Below, piece by piece: positions 1-8,368 of a DNA stretch of 32,844 nt (the stretch's first letter is position 1; every line of letters starts with the position of its first letter). The DNA is from Aphanothece hegewaldii CCALA 016 (GTDB lineage: Bacteria > Cyanobacteriota > Cyanobacteriia > Cyanobacteriales > Microcystaceae). A program made the translations under genes and the position numbers. Location: the NCBI RefSeq assembly GCF_003007785.1, contig NZ_PXOH01000044.1, positions 1-32,844 of the forward strand, written 5' to 3'. The notes beneath the pieces were generated by a model. The model was not told the DNA's origin. It did not search any database and saw only the letters and a program-made list of their open reading frames with translations.

Positions 1-2
1 AC

Positions 3-65
3 CCAATTTTTAGCCAAATTGCTAACATCTTAGCCCAAAAACAAGACTGGGTTATTTTGTCATAG
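3..65 (+). CDS. Possible 3' end of an upstream gene (partial)
   Basis: Reading frame 3 is open from the window edge to a TAG at 63-65. It gives about 20 residues ending in KQDWVILS. The composition looks like a normal protein C-terminus (hydrophobic and charged residues alternate, with a Trp), but so short a stretch could be open by chance. The gene on the other side, the GNAT acetyltransferase, ends at 95 on the opposite strand, so this would be a convergent pair. I do not recognise the family. Confidence 0.3.
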   Translation, partial: PIFSQIANILAQKQDWVILS

Positions 66-94
66 TCTAAACTCCAGTCCATAGATATAAGCTC

Positions 95-757
95 TTAATC
101 ACAGCATTGCTCAAGATTTTCGATCTCTTTGGCGAGAAATAATCGTTTAGGTTGTTTAAAAAGCCAACTACTCAAACTATGCTCGATTTTTTGCAGTTTA
201 TAGCCATTACTAAAATAAAGTTGCTGTGCTGCTAAATTATTTTCGAGAACATGTAGAGATAATTCCTTAAATCCCCATTCGCGGGCAATTCGTTCGCATC
301 TCAATAATAATTGTCTGGCAATCCCTTGACGACGATATTCAGGAATAACAGCTAAATTAGAGATATAAGGTATTTGTTTAGCCATCACTTGATTTCGCAA
401 AGCGAGTTCGACGGTTCCGACTAAAGTTCTGGGGGTGTTAGGAAAAGTGGTAGGAGTCGTAAAAGCGACTAAACAACGATAGTTTGGTTTTTCAGAACGT
501 ATACGCCCTCTGATATCTTCTGTAATACCCAATCTGAGCAGAGGTTGTATCCCAAGCATCGTTGTTTGAGACGGATAAAAACTACGAGAGAGAACTTCAA
601 CTAATTCCTTAAGATCTCTCGGTTGAGCGATCCGAATTTTGAGTGCAAAACTGGATTGCACTTGGCTATTCTCTAATTGGCACGATTTAGACACAGGTTT
701 TACACTGGGGTTAAAAATTTGTTTTAAAAAAGGACACAAAAGGATTTTATTAAGCAA
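95..757 (-). CDS. GNAT family N-acetyltransferase
   Basis: This is a probable acetyl-CoA-dependent N-acetyltransferase. The GNAT domain starts near residue 40 (KIRIAQPRDLKELVEVL) and contains the acetyl-CoA loop RRQGIAR after the beta-4 strand YISNLAVIPEY. It continues with LHVLENNLAAQQLYFSNGYK, the usual end of the fold. The first 40 residues are not part of the domain. The start used is a TTG at 757, because the first in-frame ATG (residue 67) would cut into the domain; the start is therefore uncertain. The substrate cannot be told from sequence: members act on protein N-termini, lysines, antibiotics or small amines. It stands alone, divergent from the xis pair across a 629-base AT-rich gap. 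Confidence 0.85.
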   Translation of the reverse strand: MLNKILLCPFLKQIFNPSVKPVSKSCQLENSQVQSSFALKIRIAQPRDLKELVEVLSRSFYPSQTTMLGIQPLLRLGITEDIRGRIRSEKPNYRCLVAFTTPTTFPNTPRTLVGTVELALRNQVMAKQIPYISNLAVIPEYRRQGIARQLLLRCERIAREWGFKELSLHVLENNLAAQQLYFSNGYKLQKIEHSLSSWLFKQPKRLFLAKEIENLEQCCD

Positions 758-1386
758 GGAAATAACCTTATTTATTTATAGTCTTCCCAAATTGTACGCT
801 TCTTATTATAGTCCTCAGAACAAAACCCTTGGAAAAAATTTAGACAAATACCGACAAACTCTGAAATCAAGAGAGGCTCCTTAACAAGACTGTCATACTT
901 TGTCCGTAATTTAATAAATTCCTACTGGATTAGTGTTGCTGAAGTACTGCTTACTGAATACTGTTGACAATGGATTTGGATGCCAAATACCTATATAAGT
1001 TTAAAAATGTAATTTATGACGGCTTTGGTATTATTAAAATAGCAAATTTTTCAATTAAGCTGGTTTACTTTTATTAAAAAAATAATCTAACAAAATTTTT
1101 TATACTTTAATTTTGTATTTTTAAGTATGTTTATATTATTGCCCCAGACATCTTTAAACATTTAATTGGGTCTTGTAATTCATTTAAACCGTGCATTTTT
1201 GTACTACGATTACATTCTTTTTATAGCTTTTTTTTAATTAATTAAAGCTCTATATAAAACATTGTTGTATGATTTGTCCATTATTGATTTAGATAATTTT
1301 TTAAAACTAATTGTTAATAATTAAATATATTTTATATCCCATAGCCTACAATAAACATATTCCCCAAAATCATTCTAAAAAGGATA
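758..1386. other. Long AT-rich intergenic region
   Basis: These 629 bases separate two divergent genes (GNAT and xisH). I found no convincing protein: the open frame at 639-884 lies mostly opposite the acetyltransferase and has no domain signature. The sequence has long A and T runs and no clear -35/-10 pair that I can defend. An AAAAGGATA stretch at the right end is a plausible ribosome site for xisH. Confidence 0.5.
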
Positions 1387-1800
1387 ATGCCAGCAAAGAA
1401 TATTTACCATGAAGCTGTTAAAAATGCTTTAATTAAAGATGGTTGGACAATTACGGCTGATCCTTACTATATTATCTATAAACAATTAAGACTGGTTGCT
1501 GATATTGGTGCTGAACGTTCATTAGCTGCACAGCGAGGAGACGAAAAAATTGTTATTGAAGTTAAAAGCTTTATCAGTCGCTCATTTATTTATGATTTAG
1601 AAAGAGCAGTGGGTCAGTATATCATCTACCGTAATTTTCTCACAAAAACTGCCCCTGAGCATGAAATTTATCTAGCTCTTAGCCAACTTGTGTATCAATC
1701 CAAATTTGACGATACCATTTCCATTATTGTTAATGAAAACTAGCTTAAATTGATTATTGTCGATACAGATAGGGAGGTAATTACCCAATGGATAAATTAA
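1387..1800 (+). pseudogene. xisH: XisH family protein, interrupted by an in-frame TAG
   Basis: XisH was named for its need in excision of the fdxN element in Anabaena, but xisHI pairs are common in cyanobacteria without that element. The start MPAKNIYHEAVKNALIKDGW is typical of the family. The motif VADIGAERSLAAQRGDEK followed by IEVKSF resembles a PD-(D/E)XK nuclease core. The open frame stops at TAG 1741-1743 (118 residues). The same frame continues to a TAA at 1798-1800 and encodes LKLIIVDTDREVITQWIN, which is the normal XisH C-terminus. With that tail the protein has the usual length of about 137 residues. A single C-to-T change in a Gln codon (CAG to TAG) explains it. The tail's stop overlaps the xisI start by 13 bases, as expected for an intact pair. 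The shortened protein may or may not be active; a sequencing error or readthrough is also possible. Confidence 0.85.
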
Positions 1801-2129
1801 CCTATTATCGTTCACTCATTCAAAAAATTTTAACAGAATATCATCAACAGTTTTCTCAAGCTTGTCCTCCAGATGTAGAAATGCTACTAGCTTTTGACGA
1901 AAAAAGAGATCAATATCTATGGTTTCAAGTAGGTTGGACACCGCAAGAAAGAATTAAGGGAATTTCCGTTCATGTTCGCCTTAAAAACGATAAAATTTAT
2001 ATAGAAGAAGATTGGACAGAAGAAGGAATCGCTACCGACTTATTAAGAGAAGGTGTTTCTAAAGAAGATATTGTTTTAGCTTTTCATGACCCCAAAACTC
2101 GCAAATTTACTGAGTTTGCTATGATGTAA
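1788..2129 (+). CDS. xisI: XisI family protein
   Basis: Partner of XisH, 113 residues, a normal full length for XisI. Family signatures are MDKLTYYRSLIQKILTEY at the start, WFQVGWTPQERIKGISVHVRLK in the middle, and a C-terminal half with WTEEGIATDLL and KEDIVLAFHDP. The ATG lies inside the (now untranslated) 3' end of xisH, so translation was probably coupled to it. GGGAGG at 1772-1777 is a good ribosome site 10 bases upstream. If xisH is broken, xisI may survive only because the pair was intact until recently, or it may have its own role. XisI's molecular function is not established; partnership with the nuclease-like XisH is an inference from the constant gene pairing. Confidence 0.9.
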   Translation: MDKLTYYRSLIQKILTEYHQQFSQACPPDVEMLLAFDEKRDQYLWFQVGWTPQERIKGISVHVRLKNDKIYIEEDWTEEGIATDLLREGVSKEDIVLAFHDPKTRKFTEFAMM

Positions 2130-2160
2130 AAATTTTTTTATAATTATTTCAAAAAAGTTT

Positions 2161-3219
2161 TTAAAAAGTAGTGCCACGATAAGTTAATCCAGTTCGTTTC
2201 ATCGAGAAACGTCGGGCAAATTGCGGTAAATCGCCTTCATGCCCCAAAAGTATTACCGTATCACCATCTTGCAGAATAAACGAGTGTGAGGGATGAAGTA
2301 CCGTTTTTCCATCAAGTTGACGAATCGCAACAATAACAAATGCTCCTTGTCCTCCTATTTCCATTTCACTAATAGGTCTATTGACAAAAGGCGAATTTAA
2401 TGTTATAGAAAGTTCTTCTAATTTGAGATCAATTTGTGCGAGTAATTCATTAAGATTGCGTCTTCCTTCGGCTTCGTCAAGAAAATCAATTGCGGCAGGA
2501 TGAGTAATCATTTGTGCCATTCGTTCAGCCCCAATGGTTGCGGGTAAAATAACTTGATTAGCACCAGCTAACTTGAGTTTTTTTTCAGTAGAGGGTAACT
2601 CGCCACGAGCGATAATAATTAAATTAGAATTCAGTTCACGAGCCGTTAGAGTAATAAAAACATTAAGAGCATCATCTGGTAAAACAGTAGTTAAATACCT
2701 CGCTTTTTGAATTCCTGCGGTGTGTAGAATATTTTCATCGGCGGCATTTCCTTCTAAAATTAAATAGCCTTTTTCTTCGGCTTGCAAAATTCGGTCAGAG
2801 TTGTTATCGATGACGACAAATGGTTGCTGTGATTCTTGTAACTTTCGAGCTAAAATTTGTCCCAGACGACCATAACCACAGATAATAACGTGATCTCGTA
2901 ACGATTCTATTTCTCGATTCATACGTCTTGATGCTAAAGCTTTATTAATTTGACCTTCGGTGATCATTTGAAAAAATCCACCGACTGCATAAACGGCTGA
3001 ACTTGTACCACAAATAATTACCAGTATAGTCAAGATTCTAAGTCCTGGTGTATTAATCGGTCGAATTTCCCCAAATCCTACCCCAAAAACCGTAATAATG
3101 ACTTGATAAAAAGAATCTAAAAAATTCCAGCCGTACAACATATAGCCGACTGTCGCGCCAACAACAGTAGCGAGAAAAAATATAATACCCAGTGCAGTAC
3201 GCTGGAGCGAACTTAGCAC
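2161..3219 (-). CDS. Two-TM potassium channel with RCK (TrkA-N/TrkA-C) domains
   Basis: Predicted K+ channel in a cell membrane, gated by a cytoplasmic RCK ring. Order: TM1 about residues 8-29, pore helix and filter TVFGVGFGE at 43-51, TM2 about 60-85, Rossmann RCK-N domain starting at 111 with VIICGYGRLG, then RCK-C from about 270 (FVIVAIRQLDGK). The Rossmann motif G115-x-G117-x2-G120 is intact, so nucleotide binding is likely. The filter reads VGFG in place of VGYG, and the residue after it is Glu rather than Asp. The start is a GTG at 3219 preceded by GGAGG at a good distance. It is the last gene of the minus-strand run after hisZ (80-base gap), so it may be cotranscribed or have its own promoter. 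Confidence 0.88.
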   Translation of the reverse strand: MLSSLQRTALGIIFFLATVVGATVGYMLYGWNFLDSFYQVIITVFGVGFGEIRPINTPGLRILTILVIICGTSSAVYAVGGFFQMITEGQINKALASRRMNREIESLRDHVIICGYGRLGQILARKLQESQQPFVVIDNNSDRILQAEEKGYLILEGNAADENILHTAGIQKARYLTTVLPDDALNVFITLTARELNSNLIIIARGELPSTEKKLKLAGANQVILPATIGAERMAQMITHPAAIDFLDEAEGRRNLNELLAQIDLKLEELSITLNSPFVNRPISEMEIGGQGAFVIVAIRQLDGKTVLHPSHSFILQDGDTVILLGHEGDLPQFARRFSMKRTGLTYRGTTF

Positions 3220-3299
3220 GCTTCGCGCCCTCCGAAACGAAAAGATAAAATCTAGATCATCATATTCTCTAATTTGATTTAAGGAAGTATTCTAGAATG

Positions 3300-4538
3300 C
3301 TAGATCGTCTCGATAATAACTTGTCCATCGGCTTGAACCCAAGCTAGATTTTTTACTCTAATATTCTGGATATATTCTCGAATCCCATCCTCGGAACGTT
3401 CCCCAATAAAGAGGGAAACTCTTATAAGTTCTGTGGATTTTCTGAGGGTTTGGGCATGAATAAAAGCGGCTATTTCTGCATCTTTTGTTTGAGGGATCAC
3501 TAACCAATCTAAAGCGGGTGTTTGTTGAGGTAAAATTCCCGTTGAGAGTAAACAAGTGTGCAACTCTTCTAGATTAAGAGAAAAGCCAATCCCTGGGGCG
3601 GATTCTTGTTGAGGATGATACACACTTAATAATTGATCATAGCGTCCACCTTGTCCTAAAATGCGGAGTTGCTGATCGGTATAACTAACAGCTTTAAAGA
3701 TAATTCCCGTATAAAAATCAAAGGTTTGTAAAAGAGAGAGATCTAAGACTAAAGGAAAAGCGATCGCATTTTGTGTACTCCGTTGAGCAAAGCTATTTTC
3801 TACTACTTCTAAAAGTGATTTGAGGTTACTTACTGCTTCTTGTGCCGATTCATCTAAATCAAGATTGAGGATTTTTTGCAGGACATCGGCTGGCTTGCCA
3901 CGCAGATTAAATAATAGTAAACCATGTTCTCGCAAAGCTGCACTCGGATAAGCTAAGTTTTCTAGACTAACATAATCTAAATGGGCTAAACAGTCACGGA
4001 CTTGTTGTTGTAGAGGAACTGGAAACGGAGCGAGTAAAGAACGGGTGAGGGCGGCTTCCCCTATTAGGAGATGCCATTGGGGTACACCGAGTTGCTCTAA
4101 ACAATCCGCTAATAAAAGTAAAATTTCTGCATCCGCTAATACACCGCCCCGCATCAGAAGTTCTACACCTGCTTGATGAAATTCTAATTGTTGTCCATGA
4201 TGTCCCGTCGGCGGATTGCGAAAAACGTTAGCACGATAACAAAGACGTTGCGGATGTGAATGATCACTCATTCGAGTAACGGCGGTACGGGCAATGGATG
4301 CCGTTAGTTCGGGGCGTAAACCTAATGCTCCTTCTGCGGTTTCTTGGAGTTGAATGACGGTAGAACGTTCAATGGCTCCACCTGCGATGAGGGTATCAAG
4401 CCATTCAATACTAGAGGTAACAATACGCTGATAGCCCCACCGTTGAAAGATCTCTTGTATGCGATCGTTCATCCAAGATTTTTGAGTCACTTCTAGGGGT
4501 AATAAATCTCTGGCACCGGACGGAGCTTGATGAATCAT
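3300..4538 (-). CDS. hisZ: ATP phosphoribosyltransferase regulatory subunit HisZ
   Basis: HisZ is a histidyl-tRNA synthetase paralogue that binds the short HisG and gives it histidine feedback control in the first step of histidine synthesis. The N-terminus PSGARDLLPLE, the motif RPELTASIAR and GQGGRYDQLL are shared with the HisS/HisZ core. At 412 residues there is no separate C-terminal anticodon-binding domain of the HisS type, which favours HisZ. The ATG at 4538 lies 21 bases after the stop of the upstream J-domain gene, so the two are probably cotranscribed. hisG is not in this window. Confidence 0.88.
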   Translation of the reverse strand: MIHQAPSGARDLLPLEVTQKSWMNDRIQEIFQRWGYQRIVTSSIEWLDTLIAGGAIERSTVIQLQETAEGALGLRPELTASIARTAVTRMSDHSHPQRLCYRANVFRNPPTGHHGQQLEFHQAGVELLMRGGVLADAEILLLLADCLEQLGVPQWHLLIGEAALTRSLLAPFPVPLQQQVRDCLAHLDYVSLENLAYPSAALREHGLLLFNLRGKPADVLQKILNLDLDESAQEAVSNLKSLLEVVENSFAQRSTQNAIAFPLVLDLSLLQTFDFYTGIIFKAVSYTDQQLRILGQGGRYDQLLSVYHPQQESAPGIGFSLNLEELHTCLLSTGILPQQTPALDWLVIPQTKDAEIAAFIHAQTLRKSTELIRVSLFIGERSEDGIREYIQNIRVKNLAWVQADGQVIIETI

Positions 4539-4559
4539 TATAAAAAGTCAAAATGGTCT

Positions 4560-5495
4560 TTATTTCTTTTTACCATTAAACAGTGTCCAGAAGTTCTTCT
4601 GACCTTTGGCGTTTTTGGATTTACTACCAAGCATTTCAATGTTAGGGTTGAGGAGTTGATCGAGTTCTTTTTTGCTCTCAATTGCGATCGGATCTTGTGG
4701 GTTTGCTTTGATTGCTTGATTAATATGAACTCGCGCCATCGAGGTTTGATCTTGTCTTAAATAAGCGAGTCCAAGTAAGGCATGAGAAGTACTGTCATTG
4801 GGTTCTAGTTTAAGAGCATCTCGTATTTCTAAGATGACTTGAGCATAATTTCCCATTGATAGAGAGTCTTGAGCGCGGCGTATATAAGAAGTAATTCCCG
4901 TTTCTACATCGGGTATTTTGGACGGTTCTTGCGTGATAGTCGTCGCTTGGGTTGATGAAGTCGCCATCGCTGCTGCACCCACATAAGCTGGCGTGGTTAA
5001 TTTTTTCTGGGTTTGCCCTTCACTAAACATTAGATAAACTAAATTCAGTTCGCTAATCTGAGCAATTTTTTGATATACTCCATCAAGGATCAAATATTCA
5101 TCAACGGCTAAAGGTTGCAAGAGTTTTTGATAAGCCGTCTCAACATTTTTATTAACTTGTGCAAGTTTTTTCGCGGGTTCAGTAATAATGGTTGTATTAA
5201 TTGTATCTTGGGCTACACCTTTACCGATCTGAGAAATAATTAAGCGATATTCGATGCGTGATTGTTCTCTCGATAATTGTTCGTAAGCTGGATTAACTAA
5301 TTTAGAGAATAACTGGCCTGCCCGTTCTTTTTCCACATTATTTTTAGCCCGACAGGTATCTGGATGGAGTCGATAGGCGATTTTGAGATAGCGTTGACGA
5401 ATTTCCTTGAAATCAGCATCAAGGGGAACGCCCAATACTGCGTAATGGTCGATTATATCAAATTGAAATAGTCCCTGTTGAATCGGAAAAGCCAT
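4560..5495 (-). CDS. J-domain protein with C-terminal TPR region
   Basis: Co-chaperone-like protein of 311 residues. A J-domain occupies about residues 15-85 with the catalytic HPD tripeptide at 44-46, so it should be able to stimulate an Hsp70 (DnaK). There is no Gly/Phe-rich region or zinc finger, so this is a class C type. A middle low-complexity stretch (rich in A, T, S around 170-190) links to a TPR-like segment at about 205-275 (LGLAYLRQDQTSMARVHINQAI). The C-terminus is very basic (KSKNAKGQK, GKKK). It sits between the inositol-phosphatase gene (35-base gap) and hisZ (21-base gap). The client protein is unknown. Confidence 0.85.
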   Translation of the reverse strand: MAFPIQQGLFQFDIIDHYAVLGVPLDADFKEIRQRYLKIAYRLHPDTCRAKNNVEKERAGQLFSKLVNPAYEQLSREQSRIEYRLIISQIGKGVAQDTINTTIITEPAKKLAQVNKNVETAYQKLLQPLAVDEYLILDGVYQKIAQISELNLVYLMFSEGQTQKKLTTPAYVGAAAMATSSTQATTITQEPSKIPDVETGITSYIRRAQDSLSMGNYAQVILEIRDALKLEPNDSTSHALLGLAYLRQDQTSMARVHINQAIKANPQDPIAIESKKELDQLLNPNIEMLGSKSKNAKGQKNFWTLFNGKKK

Positions 5496-5530
5496 AGGAT
5501 ATTGTCCTGCTTGCTGAAAACCACCTTCTA

Positions 5531-6376
5531 CTAAATTGACCTAACGCTTGGCTCGTCAAACTTGATCTGCCATTGAGAGGCTTCTTTTAATGCTTGACTC
5601 AGACTGGAATGAAGATAACCATTTGTCGCTAAAATTCTACCTTCTTCTAGATTGATCTGATTACCATCATATGCTGTAACTGTGCCTCCTGCTTCTTGAA
5701 CAATGACAATTCCTGCAACAACATCCCAAGGGCGTATTCCCCTCTCCCAGTATCCATCTAAACGTCCACAGGCAACATCAACTAAATCTATAGAAGCTGA
5801 ACCACTGCGACGCACACCTTGAGTTAGATGGGTTAGATAACAAAATTCAGCGTAGTTGTTGTCGGTGGTTTCTGTGCGATCGTAAGCGAATCCGCTAACT
5901 AACAGACTTTGACTGAGTTTGTCTGTTTGAGAAACTTGAATCGGACGACGGTTTAGTGTTGCACCAGATCCTGTAGCCGCCCGAAACAGTTCGTTTCTAA
6001 ACGGATTGTAAATGACTCCTACTTGAGGAATATCGTCGATCAATAACCCTACCGAAACGGCTGCCACTGGATAAGCATGAGCATAGTTGGTTGTTCCGTC
6101 TAGGGGATCGATCGCCCAGAGATAGTTATTGTCGGTTGTTCTTATTATTCCCGATTCTTCGGCTAAAATTGCATGATGTGGCACATGACGATTTAAAATT
6201 TTAAGAATTTCTTTTTCGGCTTGATGATCGATGTCGGTTACTAAGTCACCAGAGCGACCTTTTTCTTGAATTTTGTTCACCTGACCCCAGTTGGCTAAAA
6301 CAATTGCTCCGGCGGCGGTTGCGGCTTCGGTGGCGATATCTAAATAACGTTCTAACTCGGTGGCTGTATTCATCAT
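5531..6376 (-). CDS. Inositol monophosphatase family protein
   Basis: Mg2+-dependent sugar-phosphate phosphatase of the IMPase superfamily, 281 residues. The metal-binding motifs are complete: EESG near 74, IDPLDGTTNY near 90, and the C-terminal WDVVAG near 220 followed by EAGG. In cyanobacteria such proteins may act on inositol phosphate, histidinol phosphate or 3'-phosphoadenosine phosphate, and sequence alone does not decide. The proximity of hisZ makes histidinol phosphatase worth considering, but that is only inference. Its start codon directly abuts the ferredoxin stop codon (0-base gap; two Met codons in a row at 6371-6376), so translation is probably coupled. Confidence 0.88.
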   Translation of the reverse strand: MMNTATELERYLDIATEAATAAGAIVLANWGQVNKIQEKGRSGDLVTDIDHQAEKEILKILNRHVPHHAILAEESGIIRTTDNNYLWAIDPLDGTTNYAHAYPVAAVSVGLLIDDIPQVGVIYNPFRNELFRAATGSGATLNRRPIQVSQTDKLSQSLLVSGFAYDRTETTDNNYAEFCYLTHLTQGVRRSGSASIDLVDVACGRLDGYWERGIRPWDVVAGIVIVQEAGGTVTAYDGNQINLEEGRILATNGYLHSSLSQALKEASQWQIKFDEPSVRSI

Positions 6377-6745
6377 CTAGTCTTCATCTAAGGGTAAACC
6401 AAATCGAACTCTTCCTCTAGCAAAAAAGCGGCCAAACTGAAGCTCATAAACTTCGTCTTCGTCTTGGGTTTCCACTTCTAAGTCTGAACAGGGATAACTC
6501 ACACACAACAGCGCGTATCCTTTATCTTTTAATTCGGGTGAAAGCCCGATCGCTTCTGGTTGTTTAATGTCTCCATCTAAAACTCTTACTGCACAAGTGG
6601 TACAAGCTCCATTACGGCAAGAAAACGGTAAATCATAGCCAAGATTTTCGATACTGTGCAAGATGTATTGATCGTCTGGAACTGGAATAGTGTAATATTC
6701 TTCGGTTTTACGGTTATGGATTTTGATTTGATAAAACTGGCGCAT
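6377..6745 (-). CDS. [2Fe-2S] plant-type ferredoxin with C-terminal extension (FdC-like)
   Basis: Electron carrier of 122 residues. The cluster ligands are C43, C48, C51 and C81 (C-x4-C-x2-C-x29-C), inside the motif CRNGACTTC. A further Cys is at 86. It differs from photosynthetic PetF by a C-terminal tail of about 25 residues (ELQFGRFFARGRVRFGLPLD), as in the FdC2 group known from cyanobacteria and plastids. FdC proteins have different redox partners from PetF; the partner here is unknown. It is the first gene of the minus-strand run and is divergent from tRNA-Ser with only 69 bases between, so the two promoters must overlap or lie back to back. Confidence 0.88.
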   Translation of the reverse strand: MRQFYQIKIHNRKTEEYYTIPVPDDQYILHSIENLGYDLPFSCRNGACTTCAVRVLDGDIKQPEAIGLSPELKDKGYALLCVSYPCSDLEVETQDEDEVYELQFGRFFARGRVRFGLPLDED

Positions 6746-6766
6746 GAGTAAAAAAGAAAATTTTTT

Positions 6767-6794
6767 TTGAATTATAGTAACTTTATTGTATAAT
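6767..6794 (+). promoter_or_regulatory. Promoter of tRNA-Ser
   Basis: A -35 box TTGAAT (6767-6772) and a perfect -10 box TATAAT (6789-6794) are separated by 16 bases. The tRNA begins 20 bases after the -10 box, so the primary transcript would have a leader of about 8 bases. Confidence 0.65.
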
Positions 6795-6814
6795 GAATGA
6801 TCGTGACCCTACTA

Positions 6815-6901
6815 GGAGAGATGGCCGAGCGGTTGAAGGCGCAGCACTGGAAATGCTGTTTAGGGGTAACTTTAACGAGGGTTCGAATCCCTCTCTCTCC
6901 G
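6815..6901 (+). tRNA. tRNA-Ser (anticodon GGA)
   Basis: An 87-base class II tRNA without encoded CCA. The acceptor stem is a perfect 7-bp match, GGAGAGA (6815-6821) with TCTCTCC (6894-6900), followed by discriminator G. The D-arm has GGCCGAGCGGTTGAAGGC. The anticodon stem-loop is GCA-CTGGAAA-TGC with anticodon GGA, reading serine UCC/UCU. A long variable arm follows (GGGGTAACTTTAACG region), which is typical of tRNA-Ser, and the T-loop is GTTCGAATC. It is convergent with leuB, which ends 99 bases downstream. Confidence 0.96.
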
Positions 6902-7000
6902 TAATGAAAGCGAGTAAGAGTGAATTGTTTGTTTTGGTTTTGTACTGGGTTTGGTATTTCTATCCTAAGTTTGAAAGAATTTTGCAACCAAACCCTAATA

Positions 7001-8086
7001 TTAACTTTCTAAGACTTTCAACAAAACATCACCCATTTCTTGACATCCAACCAATTTCATGCTATGGGACATAATATCGCCAGTACGATAACCTTGGTCT
7101 AGTACGGCTAAAACACTTTGTTCGATTTTATCGGCGGCGGCGGCTTCATTTAAACCGTAGCGTAACATCATAGCAGCACTCAAAACCTGTGCCAGTGGGT
7201 TTGCTTTATCTTGTCCTGCAATATCGGGGGCGGAACCGTGTACAGGTTCAAATACACCAGGCCCAGTGGAACCTAAACTCGCAGACGGCAACATCCCAAT
7301 ACTACCAGTTAGCATCGCTGCTGCATCAGATAAGATATCTCCAAATAAATTGCCTGTGACGATCGTATCAAATTGTTTCGGGTTGCGAACTAACTGCATC
7401 GCTGCATTATCGACATACATATGAGACAGTTCAATATCGGGATATGTTTCTGAGATAGTAATTACACGATCGCGCCATAATTGAGAAACATCTAAAACAT
7501 TCGCCTTATCGACTGAACAGAGTTTACCGCGACGTTTACGGGCTGCTTCAAAGGCCACATGAGCAATACGGTCAATTTCCGTCTCAGTATAAGCCATCGT
7601 ATTAACCCCACGTTTTTCGCCCGTCTCGGTGGTAAAAATGCCTTTGGGTTGACCAAAATAAACGCCGCCCGTCAGTTCTCGAACTACCATAATATCAACC
7701 CCTTCTACAACCTCTTTTTTCAGGCTCGAAGCGTCAATCAGTTGGGGTAAAATCGTAGCAGGGCGTAAATTCGCAAAAAGATTCAGTCCGGCGCGTAATC
7801 CTAAAAGACCCGTTTCAGGGCGTTGTAGACGGGGTAAATTATCCCATTTATAACCCCCAATGGCCGCCAAAAGCACCGCATCACTATTACGACAAAGTTC
7901 TAAAGTCTCGCTGGGTAAAGGTTCGCTGGTTTCATCAATTGCCGCACCGCCGATTAAACCTTTTTGAAATTCAAAGGTAATATCAAACTGTTTCCCTATG
8001 ACCTTAAGCACCTCTACAGTGACGGTTAGAATTTCGGGGCCAATACCATCGCCGGGGAGTAAGGTGATACGATATTGCTGAGTCAT
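7001..8086 (-). CDS. leuB: 3-Isopropylmalate dehydrogenase
   Basis: Oxidative decarboxylation of 3-isopropylmalate to 4-methyl-2-oxopentanoate with NAD+, in leucine synthesis, cytoplasm. At 361 residues it has normal length. Signatures are LLPGDGIGPEI at the N-terminus, RLQRPETGLLGLRAGLNLFAN for substrate binding, VRELTGGVYFGQPKG, and NLFGDILSDAAAMLTGSIGM near 245. The NAD-type adenine loop is FEPVHGSAPDIAGQDKANPL. The start ATG at 8086 gives the expected MTQQYRITLLPGDG. It is a single gene with no other leu genes nearby. The acetolactate synthase 1.5 kb away is of catabolic type, so a branched-chain operon is not implied. Confidence 0.95.
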   Translation of the reverse strand: MTQQYRITLLPGDGIGPEILTVTVEVLKVIGKQFDITFEFQKGLIGGAAIDETSEPLPSETLELCRNSDAVLLAAIGGYKWDNLPRLQRPETGLLGLRAGLNLFANLRPATILPQLIDASSLKKEVVEGVDIMVVRELTGGVYFGQPKGIFTTETGEKRGVNTMAYTETEIDRIAHVAFEAARKRRGKLCSVDKANVLDVSQLWRDRVITISETYPDIELSHMYVDNAAMQLVRNPKQFDTIVTGNLFGDILSDAAAMLTGSIGMLPSASLGSTGPGVFEPVHGSAPDIAGQDKANPLAQVLSAAMMLRYGLNEAAAADKIEQSVLAVLDQGYRTGDIMSHSMKLVGCQEMGDVLLKVLES

Positions 8087-8368
8087 AGTTGTTTCTCGAT
8101 TTAATCTGAAAAGGACAATCTACTATCTTACGGCTTTTGTGGCTAAAGAGTTTAGAATAAGCGGTCGATTGATTTATCAGTCTTTTTGATCACCCATGTT
8201 TGGCAACTCAGGTATCATCGATCGTAGACTCTTAAATAAGACTGAAATTGAATTGCCAATTGTCACACTCCCTGAGTACGATCATCTTGGACTTTAATAC
8301 AAGAGCAAAAATCTCAGTTGATATTCTTTAAAAGCAACTTTTTTCAGAAGGAGAAAGTCTTTGACGCA

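Noticed and set aside
639..884. Open frame on the plus strand opposite the GNAT gene
   Set aside because: No domain signature, mostly antisense to a clear gene, no ribosome site.
3190..3240. GC-rich GCGAA...TTCGC inverted stretch at the channel gene start as a dispersed repeat
   Set aside because: Only one copy is visible, and it contains the ribosome site and GTG start, so coding constraints may explain it.
3358..3555. Open frame within hisZ on the same strand, another frame
   Set aside because: Lies wholly inside hisZ and reads as a frame shadow.
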